DNA from: Salipaludibacillus keqinensis
GTDB lineage: Bacteria; Bacillota; Bacilli; Bacillales; Salisediminibacteriaceae
Direction of reading: 5' to 3'
Length of the DNA: 64,000 nt
Assembly: GCF_003226325.1 (NCBI RefSeq)
Contig: NZ_PDOD01000003.1
Location: forward strand, 496,001 to 560,000
Shown here: positions 20,995 to 31,024 of the stretch, piece after piece
Layout: each line of letters starts with the position of its first letter
How positions within the stretch are numbered: position 1 is the stretch's first letter
The notes under the pieces: generated by a model
The model's input: only the letters and a program-made list of their open reading frames with translations
Database searches by the model: none
Told to the model about the DNA's origin: nothing
Translations under genes and position numbers: made by a program

Positions 20995-21023
20995 TTGTTC
21001 ACGAAATCCAAGCGTGTTATACT
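20995..21023 (+). promoter_or_regulatory. Sigma-A promoter of yvcD
   Basis: TTGTTC (20995-21000), 17-bp spacer, TATACT (21018-21023); about 78 bases before the start codon. Confidence 0.65.
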
Positions 21024-21100
21024 GCTTCTATGTGTAAACTGTTTTGACCTGCTAAGATCAATTATTTGTTATCAAGTGAATGAAATGGAGGCATATATTG

Positions 21101-22159
21101 ATGCCAAATTTAAGAACATCAGAAAAAAAAGGCCAAGTCATTCCATTTATGCAGGATGGCGGCTATTTCTATAAAAAAGGAATCGAAGCATATCAAGATA
21201 AGCAAGTGGATCGTGCCACGTCATACTTCGAAAGAGCCATTCGACTTGAACCTGACGAACCTGTATTTATGTGTCAGTTGGCGATTGTGCTGTCTGAAGA
21301 AGGAAACTATGAAGCGTCGAATGAGTGGCTCAATAAAATAAAAGATGAAGTGGACCCATCTATGAGTGAATGTTATTTCTTTATGGCTAATAACATGGCT
21401 CATCTTGGTGAATTAGAAGCAGCTAAAAGATATATAGAACAATATTTAGAGATGGATGAAGAAGGAGAATTTGCCGAGGATGCAGAGTCTCTTCTATCTA
21501 TGGTAAGTAATCAGGTGGACCAAGAAGCCTCTTTTGAAGACGAGTTAAATAGTGCAACAACTGATAAGAAAATCAATTTTCATATCATTAGTTTGTTGAA
21601 CAGCGGGGATTACCCAGAAGCTGAACAGGAAGCTAGGAAACTCATTGCAGAAGATCCTGAACGTTGGAATGTGTATGTTTATTTAGCGGAAGCTTTGATG
21701 TATCAGGGTCAATCTGATGAAGCGGGCGCTATTTTGCGAGACCTGCTATTAAAAGATGAGCCTAACTTTTTGGCTCAATGTCAAATGACAGTTCTCCTTC
21801 ATCATACGAAGGATCCTCAAGCCTCTGTATGGATTGAGAATTTAGTGGATGTAAGACCAATGAATGATTGGAACAGTTATTTTCTAGCACGGAGCTTGTC
21901 CTTTCTAGGAGAATACCGTACAGCTTTCGCTTGGTACGATAAACTGTTAAAACGGCCTTCTTTCCCGAAATTGCCACAACTTTATCATCAGAAAGCAGTC
22001 CTTGCTTGGCACTGCGGACATAGCGGAGTAGCTAAAGAATGCTGGAAAAAGGTTAAAAGAGAGGATCCTGATAAAAAAGAATTAGCGAGTGATTGCCTGA
22101 AAGAACTAGAGGAAGACTCTCGCCCTTCAGCAGACATGAAACAGTTTCTTTATCGATAG
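21101..22159 (+). CDS. yvcD: TPR-repeat protein YvcD
   Basis: 352 residues with tetratricopeptide-type helix pairs: FYKKGIEAYQDKQVDRATSY...RAIRLEPDE at about 20-55, further units near 70-110, and more at about 155-220 and 255-330. No signal peptide or membrane segment, so probably a cytoplasmic scaffold; partner unknown. In B. subtilis yvcD lies between the his genes and trxB as here, which supports the symbol. ATG 21101 follows GGAGGC by about nine bases. Two terminators follow. Sequence order with trxB is broken by the sugar-nucleotide genes. Confidence 0.8.
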   Translation: MPNLRTSEKKGQVIPFMQDGGYFYKKGIEAYQDKQVDRATSYFERAIRLEPDEPVFMCQLAIVLSEEGNYEASNEWLNKIKDEVDPSMSECYFFMANNMAHLGELEAAKRYIEQYLEMDEEGEFAEDAESLLSMVSNQVDQEASFEDELNSATTDKKINFHIISLLNSGDYPEAEQEARKLIAEDPERWNVYVYLAEALMYQGQSDEAGAILRDLLLKDEPNFLAQCQMTVLLHHTKDPQASVWIENLVDVRPMNDWNSYFLARSLSFLGEYRTAFAWYDKLLKRPSFPKLPQLYHQKAVLAWHCGHSGVAKECWKKVKREDPDKKELASDCLKELEEDSRPSADMKQFLYR

Positions 22160-22273
22160 ATTTATGAGTAAAGAGTGTTGATTTAGAAAATGTTTGTCCC
22201 CGCCCGATGAGTGGTGCGATGTGGAAAACTTTTTATCTGTATGGATTATCCTTTTATCTAGTAGAAATTAAAG

Positions 22274-22316
22274 AGATCTGACTTGAGCGAATCTTCTCGA
22301 GTTAGGTCCTTTTTTC
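22274..22316 (+). terminator. Terminator after yvcD (first hairpin)
   Basis: AGATCTGACTTGAG pairs imperfectly with CTCGAGTTAGGTCCT, then TTTTTTCTT. The 22160-22552 gap otherwise holds only a second terminator and the upstream region of the next gene. Confidence 0.75.
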
Positions 22317-22349
22317 TTATGTATATCCCCTTGCTTATGACTTGAAAAT

Positions 22350-22397
22350 AAAAAAGGCGTGTTCCCCCTATTCTTGAGGAGGAACACGCCTTTTTTA
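22350..22397. terminator. Strong bidirectional terminator before the sugar-nucleotide genes
   Basis: Perfect 16-base arms AAAAAAGGCGTGTTCC / GGAACACGCCTTTTTT around a 15-base loop; works on either strand. Confidence 0.88.
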
Positions 22398-22552
22398 ATA
22401 GGGGACAAATAAATCGATATAAATCAATATTTCTCAATTCACTCTTCATTCTAATGAATATTAACTAGAACAACACAGTTATCCGCCGTTTCCAATCATT
22501 AATAGAGTCATATAGTATAAGCAGATTGATTGAAGGTGGGGTGATCATTTTA

Positions 22553-23842
22553 ATGAATGTTTTATTTATAGGTATGGGTTATGTAGGAACTACGATGGGC
22601 CTTGTATTAGCAAATAAAGGACATACCGTTACCGGATTGGATATAAACAAAGAAAAGATCGATACATTAAACAAGGGCGAAGTGTATTTTTATGAACCTG
22701 GTTTGCAAGAAATGTTGGCGACTGAACTCAATAAAAGGATCTTTTTCACAACGAATGCAAAGGAAGCGGTAGAGGAGAACGATCTTATTTTTATTACTGT
22801 TGGTACCCCTTCCCTTGATGACGGTAGTGCGGACCTGATTTATGTAAAAGAGGCTGCAAAGTTAATTAGAAAATATAGGAATTCTGAGAAGGTTGTTATT
22901 GTGAAAAGTACTGTTCCAATCGGTACGACAGAAAAGGTTCATGAATGGATCAATCAGAATGGGGATAAAAAACCATTAGTTAAAACTGTGATGAATCCAG
23001 AGTTTTTAAGGGAAGGCAGTGCGTTAGACGATGCTCTCAACCCCGATCGAATTGTGATTGGCAGTAACGATGTCCACGCAGCGAGTCAAATGAATAAACT
23101 CTATCAAAATTGGTCGTGTCCATTTTTACACACCACTCCTAAAGCTGCTGAAATGATTAAATATGCTTCCAATTCCTTTTTAGCAACGAAAATTTCTTTT
23201 ATAAATGAAATAGCTAAGTTGTGCGACACGATAGACGTGAATATCCAAGACGTTTCCAAGGGAATGGGTCTTGATGATCGAATTGGACCACAATTTTTAC
23301 AAGCTGGCTTAGGTTACGGGGGATCTTGCTTTCCTAAGGATGTAAGAGAATTATTGGTTACTGCAGATCAAAATCAGATGCCATTAGAAATTTTGAAAAA
23401 AGTTGATGAAGTAAACAAAAACCAAGCGAATTACTTCATTGGAAAAATTAAAAAACGTATTCCTTCATTAAAAAAGAAAAAAGTCGTCGTATACGGATTA
23501 TCATTCAAACCTAATACGGACGATATTCGAGAATCTGTCTCCTATTCCATTTTGGAACAACTGATTGAAGAAAAAGCCGAGATCGTTGTCCACGATCCAA
23601 TTGTGAAGCTTTCGTCGCAATGGTTAAACAAGGGGGTCGTACAATGCGATGACGCTTATGAAGCGGCTAAGTGTGCTGAAGTCATATTAATTTGTACAGA
23701 TTGGAACCATTATAAAAACCTTGATTGGTTAAAGGTACGCAATGTAGTTTCTAACCCTGTTATTTTTGATGGGAGAAATACACTAAACGGAGAAGACATT
23801 AAAAAATATCAATTTCATTATGAAGGGATTGGGTTCTGTTGA
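22553..23842 (+). CDS. UDP-glucose 6-dehydrogenase
   Basis: 429 residues. Oxidises UDP-glucose to UDP-glucuronate with two NAD. Visible: Rossmann motif IGMGYVGTTMGLVLA at the N-terminus, VTVGTPS-type loop (FITVGTPSLDDGSAD), central helices with NPEFLREGSALDDALNPDRIVIG, and catalytic Cys259 in GGSCFPKD; the C-terminal domain has GLSFKPNTDDIRESVS. GDP-mannose dehydrogenase is less likely given the ILICTDWNHY C-terminus. ATG 22553 was chosen over upstream GTG for spacing to AAGGTGGGG. Pairs with the fused enzyme 51 bases downstream. AT-rich relative to flanking genes. Confidence 0.92.
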   Translation: MNVLFIGMGYVGTTMGLVLANKGHTVTGLDINKEKIDTLNKGEVYFYEPGLQEMLATELNKRIFFTTNAKEAVEENDLIFITVGTPSLDDGSADLIYVKEAAKLIRKYRNSEKVVIVKSTVPIGTTEKVHEWINQNGDKKPLVKTVMNPEFLREGSALDDALNPDRIVIGSNDVHAASQMNKLYQNWSCPFLHTTPKAAEMIKYASNSFLATKISFINEIAKLCDTIDVNIQDVSKGMGLDDRIGPQFLQAGLGYGGSCFPKDVRELLVTADQNQMPLEILKKVDEVNKNQANYFIGKIKKRIPSLKKKKVVVYGLSFKPNTDDIRESVSYSILEQLIEEKAEIVVHDPIVKLSSQWLNKGVVQCDDAYEAAKCAEVILICTDWNHYKNLDWLKVRNVVSNPVIFDGRNTLNGEDIKKYQFHYEGIGFC

Positions 23843-23893
23843 CGGGACACATTCCTCATATATGCCCCATTTAATATAAAAGGAGAGAAAAAA

Positions 23894-25888
23894 ATGAAAG
23901 GTTTAATTCTAGCTGCAGGAAAAGGAAAAAGGTTAAGGCCTTTTTCTTTTAGTAAACCTAAACCATTATTACCTGTTGCTAATCAACCAGTGATCCTTTA
24001 TGGAATAGACCATTTAGTTCATTTAGGGATTAGCGAAATCGGAATAGTCATTCAAGAAGAACAAAAAGAGATCTTTAAAACAACGTTGAAACGAAAGTAC
24101 GACAAAAATATCAACATCACCTATATTTATCAAAAAGAACAAAAAGGAATTTCTCACGCGGTTCAACAAGCTGAGTCATTTATTAACAATGATTCCTTCG
24201 TTTTGTTGTTAGGAGATAATCTAATCTGTGAACCTTTGAACCTGTTAATGGAAGAGTTCAACAAAGAAGGAGTTCATAGTACGGTATTAGTAACGGAAGT
24301 AAACAAGCCGAAAGATTATGGCATTGCAGAAATAATAAATAATAAGATTATTCATATTGAAGAAAAGCCAGCGAACCCAAAGTCTAATCTAGCTGTGATA
24401 GGGGCTTATATATTTGACTCTAACATATTCAAAGCGATCCAATCTATTGCGCCATCTTCGAGAGGAGAATATGAAATTACCGATGCAATTCAATGGTTGA
24501 TAGATCATGATTATCATGTTAATTATATTAAAACTGACCAACCGACTTCTGATGTAGGAAATGTGGAAAGGTGGTTGGAAGCGAACCGATGGATGCTTCA
24601 GCGGCATAGCGAGGAAGGAGAACTTGATCTTAATGAGAACGTGCAAAATTCATTAATCATTCCTCCTGTAAAAATAGGAGACGAATGTAGAATAAAAGAC
24701 GCTGTCTTAGGTCCTTATGTCTCTATAGGTTCAAATACGACGATAGAAAAATGTTCGATTAAAAATAGCATTATATTAAAAGACTCAAAAATAAAAAATA
24801 TTCCTTTCGATATTTCGGATAGTATATTTGGGGAAGAGACAAGACTTGAGAAAAAAGGCAAATCTGATAGTACCTTTCGAGGAATACTAGGCGACCAATC
24901 TTCTATCCTCTTACCAAGTAGTTCTCTTGCTACTGAAAAGGATCATAGAGAGAAGAGAAGGGCTCTCGTTACAGGATGCGCGGGGTTTATTGGTTCTACA
25001 CTTACTGAACATTTATTAAAACAAGGATATGTCGTAACTGGAGTTGACTGCTTTACAAATAACTATGATCAATCGATAAAACAGCATAATATTAGTCGAT
25101 TCAAACATGATAAAAATTTTAAATGGATCGAGGAAAATTTAGTAGATATCGATCTTAAAGACCTTATCAAAAAGCAAGATTATGTATTTCACCAAGCGGC
25201 ATTACCAGGAGTCAGGAAAAGCTGGGGGGATGAGTTTTTTGAGTATGTGAACCTTAACATTTACGCCACTCAAAAATTACTTGAAGCTGTTCGTGATAGT
25301 GAAGTAAAGAAAATGATTTACGCTTCTTCTTCTTCTATTTACGGAACGATGAACGGGCCTACACTAGAGGATAAAATACCCGCACCTTTTTCTCCTTATG
25401 GCGTCACAAAATTATCTGCAGAACATTTATGTCAATTATATTATCGAAACTATGGTATTCCCGTAGTATCATTAAGATATTTCACTGTGTTCGGCCCACG
25501 GCAAAGGCCTGACATGGCCATTCACCGGTTTATTAAAAATATAATAGAAGAAAAGCCAATAACTGTCTACGGGCAAGGAAATCAGACGAGAGATTTCACA
25601 TATATTAGTGATGTGATCGATGCGAATATGAGAGCGCTGGAACTGGGGGGACCAGGTGAAGTCTATAATGTCGGAGGGGGAACAAAGATTGCCTTGTTGG
25701 ATTTGATCGAAATGATTGAAAGAGTCACAGGTAAAAAAGCAAAAATTGTTTTCAATTCTAAACAACCGGGGGATGCTGAACACACTTGGGCAGATATCAC
25801 CAAAGCACAAAATGAACTGCAATATAACCCAGCGTACTCTTTGGAAAAAGGTTTATATAAACAACTTTCTCATATACGTTCGCTGTAA
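23894..25888 (+). CDS. Fused sugar-1-phosphate nucleotidyltransferase and NAD-dependent epimerase
   Basis: 664 residues in one uninterrupted frame. Residues about 1-240 are a glucose-1-phosphate nucleotidyltransferase (LILAAGKGKRLRPFSFSKPKPLLPV at 4-28, LLLGDN, and EEKP at about 157). About 255-330 form a short left-handed beta-helix tail (VLGPYVSIGSNTTIEKCSIKNS). From about 355 to the end is a full extended SDR epimerase: TGCAGFIGS NAD-binding loop from 360, YASSSSIYG, and catalytic YGVTK with Tyr and Lys. A linker of about 25 residues separates them. Together with UDP-glucose dehydrogenase upstream, it could make a nucleotide-activated glucuronic/galacturonic-type sugar. I do not recognise this fusion as a standard enzyme. 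Shine-Dalgarno AAAGGAGAG. Confidence 0.85.
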   Translation: MKGLILAAGKGKRLRPFSFSKPKPLLPVANQPVILYGIDHLVHLGISEIGIVIQEEQKEIFKTTLKRKYDKNINITYIYQKEQKGISHAVQQAESFINNDSFVLLLGDNLICEPLNLLMEEFNKEGVHSTVLVTEVNKPKDYGIAEIINNKIIHIEEKPANPKSNLAVIGAYIFDSNIFKAIQSIAPSSRGEYEITDAIQWLIDHDYHVNYIKTDQPTSDVGNVERWLEANRWMLQRHSEEGELDLNENVQNSLIIPPVKIGDECRIKDAVLGPYVSIGSNTTIEKCSIKNSIILKDSKIKNIPFDISDSIFGEETRLEKKGKSDSTFRGILGDQSSILLPSSSLATEKDHREKRRALVTGCAGFIGSTLTEHLLKQGYVVTGVDCFTNNYDQSIKQHNISRFKHDKNFKWIEENLVDIDLKDLIKKQDYVFHQAALPGVRKSWGDEFFEYVNLNIYATQKLLEAVRDSEVKKMIYASSSSIYGTMNGPTLEDKIPAPFSPYGVTKLSAEHLCQLYYRNYGIPVVSLRYFTVFGPRQRPDMAIHRFIKNIIEEKPITVYGQGNQTRDFTYISDVIDANMRALELGGPGEVYNVGGGTKIALLDLIEMIERVTGKKAKIVFNSKQPGDAEHTWADITKAQNELQYNPAYSLEKGLYKQLSHIRSL

Positions 25889-25895
25889 AATTTAT

Positions 25896-25946
25896 AATAT
25901 TTAAAAGGACAAAGAGGATTGGCTGTTTGTCCTTTTAAATATTTTT
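25896..25946. terminator. Terminator after the fused sugar-nucleotide enzyme
   Basis: Long stem AATATTTAAAAGGACAAA with TTTGTCCTTTTAAATATT then T-run; A/T arms make it bidirectional, also serving the convergent GT8 gene. Confidence 0.9.
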
Positions 25947-26020
25947 ACGGGTAGAATTTAGGGTTAATGGACAGCCTTCTTACCCATTGTGAGAAAGGGT
26001 AGGAGATTCATACTTCTTTT

Positions 26021-26782
26021 CTAAGTTAGTTCTTTTAAATAGTTGAAATATTCTTCATAAAAGAGAGGTTTATAGCCCTTCCAAGGCTTCTTATGCGTGG
26101 TAAAGTGAATAATACTTGGATTAATATCAAGGTGACTACACCGGAAAACTTGATAGTTCCATGTGGGATCTAATTTTAGCCATTTATTATGGAGAACAGC
26201 ATTCAACGGGTCTTGACTGCATAGTTTAATTTTTGATTGGTTTTTTTCAATAAACTTCAAAAGTTTGTTCGTGGTGTTTTCTTGCTTCCATTTTTCCATG
26301 TTTATTAATAGAACTCCTGCATTGAAGTAACTGGAGTCTTCAGGTATTAAAAGATCTTTGAACCTGTGAGTCAAACCTGGGTTTTCCACTGCAGCTAATG
26401 TGTAGTGATTGACGTCGTAGTTCCACAATCTTGTAATATCATCTTTAATGATTAGATCGCAATCCAAATAGAGAACTTTGCGAATATGCTCACCTAATAA
26501 CTCAGGGATTGAAAACCTATAGTAGGTTTCTTTCGTTAAATGGCCTACGGTCTTTAGCTTATTGTACTTAGAATGGCCGATGGATATGAAATCAATACTG
26601 CTATTGAAATTTTGCATTAGCTTTATGATGTTATGTTTATTTTCAAGTGTTAAGTTACTAGCAATAATGTAAATTTTCAAAGGGATTTTGCTCGTTTTGT
26701 TAATCAGTAATGAATACAACATCACTGACAAAGGCTCCACGTATTTATTGTTTGCTGCTGTCACAAGGTGAATTTCCTCCAT
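26021..26782 (-). CDS. Family 8 glycosyltransferase
   Basis: 253 residues. GT8 features: HLVTAANNKYVEPLSVMLYSLL at the start, the metal-binding D107-C-D109 in LYLDCDLI, YFNAGVLLINMEKW, and the C-terminal HFTTHKKPWKG with metal- and phosphate-contacting His and Lys. Such enzymes transfer glucose or galactose from a UDP-sugar with retention, often to lipopolysaccharide or teichoic/exopolysaccharide acceptors; the acceptor here is unknown. No membrane segment. Shine-Dalgarno GAGGAGG before ATG 26782. Convergent with the sugar-nucleotide genes, forming a cassette placed between yvcD and trxB. Confidence 0.9.
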   Translation of the reverse strand: MEEIHLVTAANNKYVEPLSVMLYSLLINKTSKIPLKIYIIASNLTLENKHNIIKLMQNFNSSIDFISIGHSKYNKLKTVGHLTKETYYRFSIPELLGEHIRKVLYLDCDLIIKDDITRLWNYDVNHYTLAAVENPGLTHRFKDLLIPEDSSYFNAGVLLINMEKWKQENTTNKLLKFIEKNQSKIKLCSQDPLNAVLHNKWLKLDPTWNYQVFRCSHLDINPSIIHFTTHKKPWKGYKPLFYEEYFNYLKELT

Positions 26783-27050
26783 AAACGTTCCTCCTCGTTG
26801 CGTAAGTTTACCATAAATAGGTATTTTTGGGCTGTTTTTCTTCCAATATCTATATTCCTAGATTCATTTGGTTGATTGGGCGTTACTGTCGGGATTCAGT
26901 ACAGAAAGATAGCGGATGAAGTTTAGAAAAACGTTTACACTAAGATCACTTGGAAAAATGATATTTGGACCGTGAGCAAGTTTTTGGACTTCTTCGTCGT
27001 AATTGAATAATATAAACATGTGAACAATACAAACAAGAACTATTCGCTAG

Positions 27051-28019
<969 letters not shown>

Positions 28020-28030
28020 TGATATAGGTT

Positions 28031-28068
28031 GAAACGTGTCGATTCATAAAGATCGGCACGTTTCTTTT
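28031..28068 (+). terminator. Terminator after trxB
   Basis: GAAACGTGTCGAT pairs with ATCGGCACGTTTC, followed by TTTT. Confidence 0.88.
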
Positions 28069-28078
28069 GAGTAAATAA

Positions 28079-28092
28079 TGCAAACGTTTTCG
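28079..28092 (+). promoter_or_regulatory. Candidate cre (CcpA) site
   Basis: TGCAAACGTTTTCG differs from TGWNANCGNTNWCA at two positions. No promoter is evident beside it, so its target is unclear. Confidence 0.3.
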
Positions 28093-28291
28093 TCAACTGT
28101 ACCAATGGAAAATAAAGGGTTGTACTAATAGTGTTTTAAGGAATGAAAATCTTACTATAGCCAGGCCAGAGCATAATTTTCAAAGAAATTCACTAAACGT
28201 CATTGGCACTTAACTCATCTGTAACAATGCTGCAACAATAAAACGTTATGATGGGATTAAGTAATTGACCCCCTTTTTATATATTACTTTT

Positions 28292-28323
28292 TGGCACGAG
28301 CATTTGCTCGTGCTCTTTTTTTT
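28292..28323 (+). terminator. Orphan intrinsic terminator in the trxB-yvcI gap
   Basis: Perfect stem GCACGAGCA / TGCTCGTGC with a TT loop and eight or more T. About 225 bases past the trxB terminator with no gene before it, so a short transcript may end here. The rest of the 28.07-28.61 kb gap shows no gene. Confidence 0.8.
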
Positions 28324-28609
28324 ATTTGGCTGTGATAAAGTTAGTTGTTGATTTAAAAAATTCCGCAGGCAACGCTTCAGCCTTTGCTTTTTCCCCAAGG
28401 AGTCTCATACATTCTTTAAATCACACTTCCCTATGAACAAAGCTGTTGTTTAAGACCAATGATTTATCAATTTTTCTAATGTGAAACTCAAAGGAACTTT
28501 CACTTCAAGTTGTTGTTCGCAATAAAATAGATGTAGTATACTAATAAGTAGAACTGTTTCATTTCCACTTTAGTGATTTTATAAATGTTGTTTTACAGGA
28601 GTGGTCAAC

Positions 28610-29095
28610 TTGCAACGTGTTACCAACTGTATATTAACCAAGAACGATCAAGTATTGATGCTAAAAAAACCTAGTCGTGGCTGGTGGGTAGCGCCAGGTG
28701 GAAAAATGGAACTACGTGAATCGATTGTCGAGAGTGTCACAAGAGAATTCAAAGAAGAGACAGGGATATCAATAAATCATCCACAATTAAGAGGGATTTT
28801 CACAATAGTGATCGAAGACCAAGGCAAAGTCATCAATGAATGGATGATGTTTACTTTTCAAGCTACAAATGGTTCAGGGACAATGCTGCCGCAGTCACCA
28901 GAAGGGGAGTTAGCTTGGAAATCGGTTGAAGAAATTTCCCAGCTACCAATGGCTGTAGGTGATTATCAAATTTTTGAACATGTTTTGCACAAGAATGGTC
29001 TTATTTACGGAACATTTACTTATAACGGAAATTTAGATCTTCTGTCTTATCGTTTAGAAGCGGAAGGCGAGCCAATCAAGCAATTCAAAGTTTAA
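28610..29095 (+). CDS. yvcI: NUDIX hydrolase YvcI
   Basis: 161 residues. The NUDIX box runs [24 protein letters not shown] (about 30-53), with the full Gx5Ex7REUXEExGU pattern. NUDIX enzymes hydrolyse nucleoside diphosphates linked to another group; an 8-oxo-dGTP-type role is often guessed but not shown here. Start is uncertain: TTG 28610 has AGGAG at 28598-28602 and gives [13 protein letters not shown] 28601 adds three residues but touches the ribosome-binding site. It precedes rapZ as yvcI does in B. subtilis. Confidence 0.85.
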   Translation: MQRVTNCILTKNDQVLMLKKPSRGWWVAPGGKMELRESIVESVTREFKEETGISINHPQLRGIFTIVIEDQGKVINEWMMFTFQATNGSGTMLPQSPEGELAWKSVEEISQLPMAVGDYQIFEHVLHKNGLIYGTFTYNGNLDLLSYRLEAEGEPIKQFKV

Positions 29096-29114
29096 CCAGG
29101 AAGGGGAGGGTCGT

Positions 29115-30011
29115 ATGACAGACTCAACTTCATCATCGAATAATATAGAATTAGTGATTATAACAGGGATGTCAGGTGCCGGTAAAACGGTAGCGGTTCA
29201 GAGTTTTGAAGATATGGGATATTTTTGCGTGGATAATTTACCTCCAGCATTGATTCCAAAATTCATAGATTTAGTGGAAGGATCTGGCGGCAAGATGCAA
29301 AAAGTTGCTTTAGTCATTGATCTTCGAGGTCGTGAATTCTTCGATCATTTATTTGAATCCATTGATGCCATTTCTTCTGAAAGCAAAGTGACACCACAAA
29401 TTGTCTTCTTAGATGCTAAAGATTCAGCTCTTGTAAGACGTTATAAAGAGACTCGCAGGTCCCACCCATTATCTGAAGGGACATCTCCTTTAGAGGGAAT
29501 TGGTGCCGAACGTGAGATATTAAACGACCTTAAAGGCCAAGCACAAATGATCATTGATACAAGTGATTTGAAGCCACTAGAACTGCGCGAACGAATCTTA
29601 CAGCGATTTTCATCAGAGACCCAAGAATCATTTAACGTTCATGTCTTATCGTTCGGATTCAAGCATGGCATTCCTATTGATGCGGACCTGGTTTTGGACG
29701 TAAGATTTTTACCGAACCCCCATTACATTGATCATATGAGACCGAAAACAGGGTTGGATAAAGAAGTGTCTGATTATGTATTAAAATGGACAGAAACAAA
29801 ACAATTTATCGAAAAATTTGATGATTTACTTCAATATACGCTGCCTCATTATAAGCGAGAAGGAAAGAGCCAACTCGTTTTGGCTATCGGTTGTACGGGC
29901 GGTAAGCATCGCTCTGTGACATTGGCGGAATATTTCAAGAAGCGATTGGAAGACTTGGATTACTATACTTTTGTCACTCATCGTGATGTGGAAAAAGGAA
30001 GAAAAGAATAG
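29115..30011 (+). CDS. rapZ: RNase adapter / nucleotide-binding protein RapZ (YvcJ)
   Basis: 298 residues. N-terminal P-loop [10 protein letters not shown] near residue 18, and a C-terminal domain with [15 protein letters not shown], the RapZ hallmark. In E. coli RapZ steers GlmZ RNA decay and senses glucosamine-6-phosphate; in Bacillus YvcJ binds nucleotides and affects competence and its RNA role is less clear. Shine-Dalgarno AAGGGGAGG. Its stop shares a base with the GTG start of glmR. Confidence 0.95.
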   Translation: MTDSTSSSNNIELVIITGMSGAGKTVAVQSFEDMGYFCVDNLPPALIPKFIDLVEGSGGKMQKVALVIDLRGREFFDHLFESIDAISSESKVTPQIVFLDAKDSALVRRYKETRRSHPLSEGTSPLEGIGAEREILNDLKGQAQMIIDTSDLKPLELRERILQRFSSETQESFNVHVLSFGFKHGIPIDADLVLDVRFLPNPHYIDHMRPKTGLDKEVSDYVLKWTETKQFIEKFDDLLQYTLPHYKREGKSQLVLAIGCTGGKHRSVTLAEYFKKRLEDLDYYTFVTHRDVEKGRKE

Positions 30012-30955
30012 TGAAAAAAGCAAAAATTGTCGTGATCGGCGGTGGCACCGGACTATCTGTCCTTCTTAGAGGATTGAAGAAATTCCCGGTAGATATTACC
30101 GCTATTGTCACAGTAGCAGATGATGGAGGAAGTTCAGGCAGGTTAAGAAAAGAATTAAATATCCCGCCGCCAGGGGATATTCGTAATGTGCTGGCAGCTT
30201 TATCTGAAGTAGAGCCTCTTGTAGAGGAGTTGTTCCAACATCGTTTTGAAAACGGAGAGGGATTATCTGGTCACTCTTTAGGAAATTTATTACTCGCTGG
30301 AATGACATCGATTACTGGTGATTTCGCTCAAGGCGTTCAGGAAATTAGCCGCGTGTTAAATGTGAAAGGAAAAGTATTGCCAGCTTCACATGACCATATT
30401 ACGTTGCATGCAGAGTATATGGATGGTAGTTTCGCAGAGGGCGAATCGAATATTCCTAAACCGGGAAAAACAATCAAACAAGTGTTTTTAAAACCTGATA
30501 ATCCTAAGGCTATGCCTGAGGCGGTACATGCGATTGAAGATGCCGATTTAATTGTCCTAGGGCCAGGCAGCCTGTATACGAGTGTGATTCCTAATTTACT
30601 CGTGTTCGGGATGAAAGAAGCCTTAATGAAAGCAACAGCTATGAAAGTATATATTTGCAATGTCATGACGCAACCGGGAGAAACGGACGGTTACACGGTG
30701 TCTGACCATGTTCATGCGATCGATGAACACGTAGGGGAGAAAATTGTAGATGCCGTGCTATTAAATACACAGCCAATTCCTTTTTCTTATGCAGAACGAT
30801 ATAAGAAAGATGGAGCGATTGGTGTGGCGATTGACGAAGAAGAGTTAAAAGATATGGATGTACTGTTAATTGGGGACGATTTACTTTACTTTGATGATGA
30901 ATTACTTCGTCATAATCCGGTGAAATTGTCGCAACGATTAGTATCGCTATTATAA
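30011..30955 (+). CDS. glmR: Gluconeogenesis factor GlmR (YvcK)
   Basis: 314 residues, CofD/YvcK family. Visible: VVIGGGTGLSVLLRGLK, TVADDGGSSGRLRKE, PPGDIRNVLAAL, and LGPGSLYTSVIPNLLV. In B. subtilis GlmR binds UDP-GlcNAc and stimulates GlmS, supporting wall synthesis on gluconeogenic carbon; it is needed for normal shape. Starts with GTG overlapping the rapZ TAG by one base; no separate Shine-Dalgarno, so coupled translation is likely (GGAAG lies inside the end of rapZ). Confidence 0.95.
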   Translation: MKKAKIVVIGGGTGLSVLLRGLKKFPVDITAIVTVADDGGSSGRLRKELNIPPPGDIRNVLAALSEVEPLVEELFQHRFENGEGLSGHSLGNLLLAGMTSITGDFAQGVQEISRVLNVKGKVLPASHDHITLHAEYMDGSFAEGESNIPKPGKTIKQVFLKPDNPKAMPEAVHAIEDADLIVLGPGSLYTSVIPNLLVFGMKEALMKATAMKVYICNVMTQPGETDGYTVSDHVHAIDEHVGEKIVDAVLLNTQPIPFSYAERYKKDGAIGVAIDEEELKDMDVLLIGDDLLYFDDELLRHNPVKLSQRLVSLL

Positions 30956-31024
30956 AATAATCTACAACATGTTATAATGGTCTGATCATCTGTCAGGTTA
31001 ATATAGAAGTTTGGGGTGAGACCA

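Noticed and set aside
28244-28290. Promoter with TTGACC before the orphan terminator
   Set aside because: The spacing to the nearest TATATT is only about eight bases.
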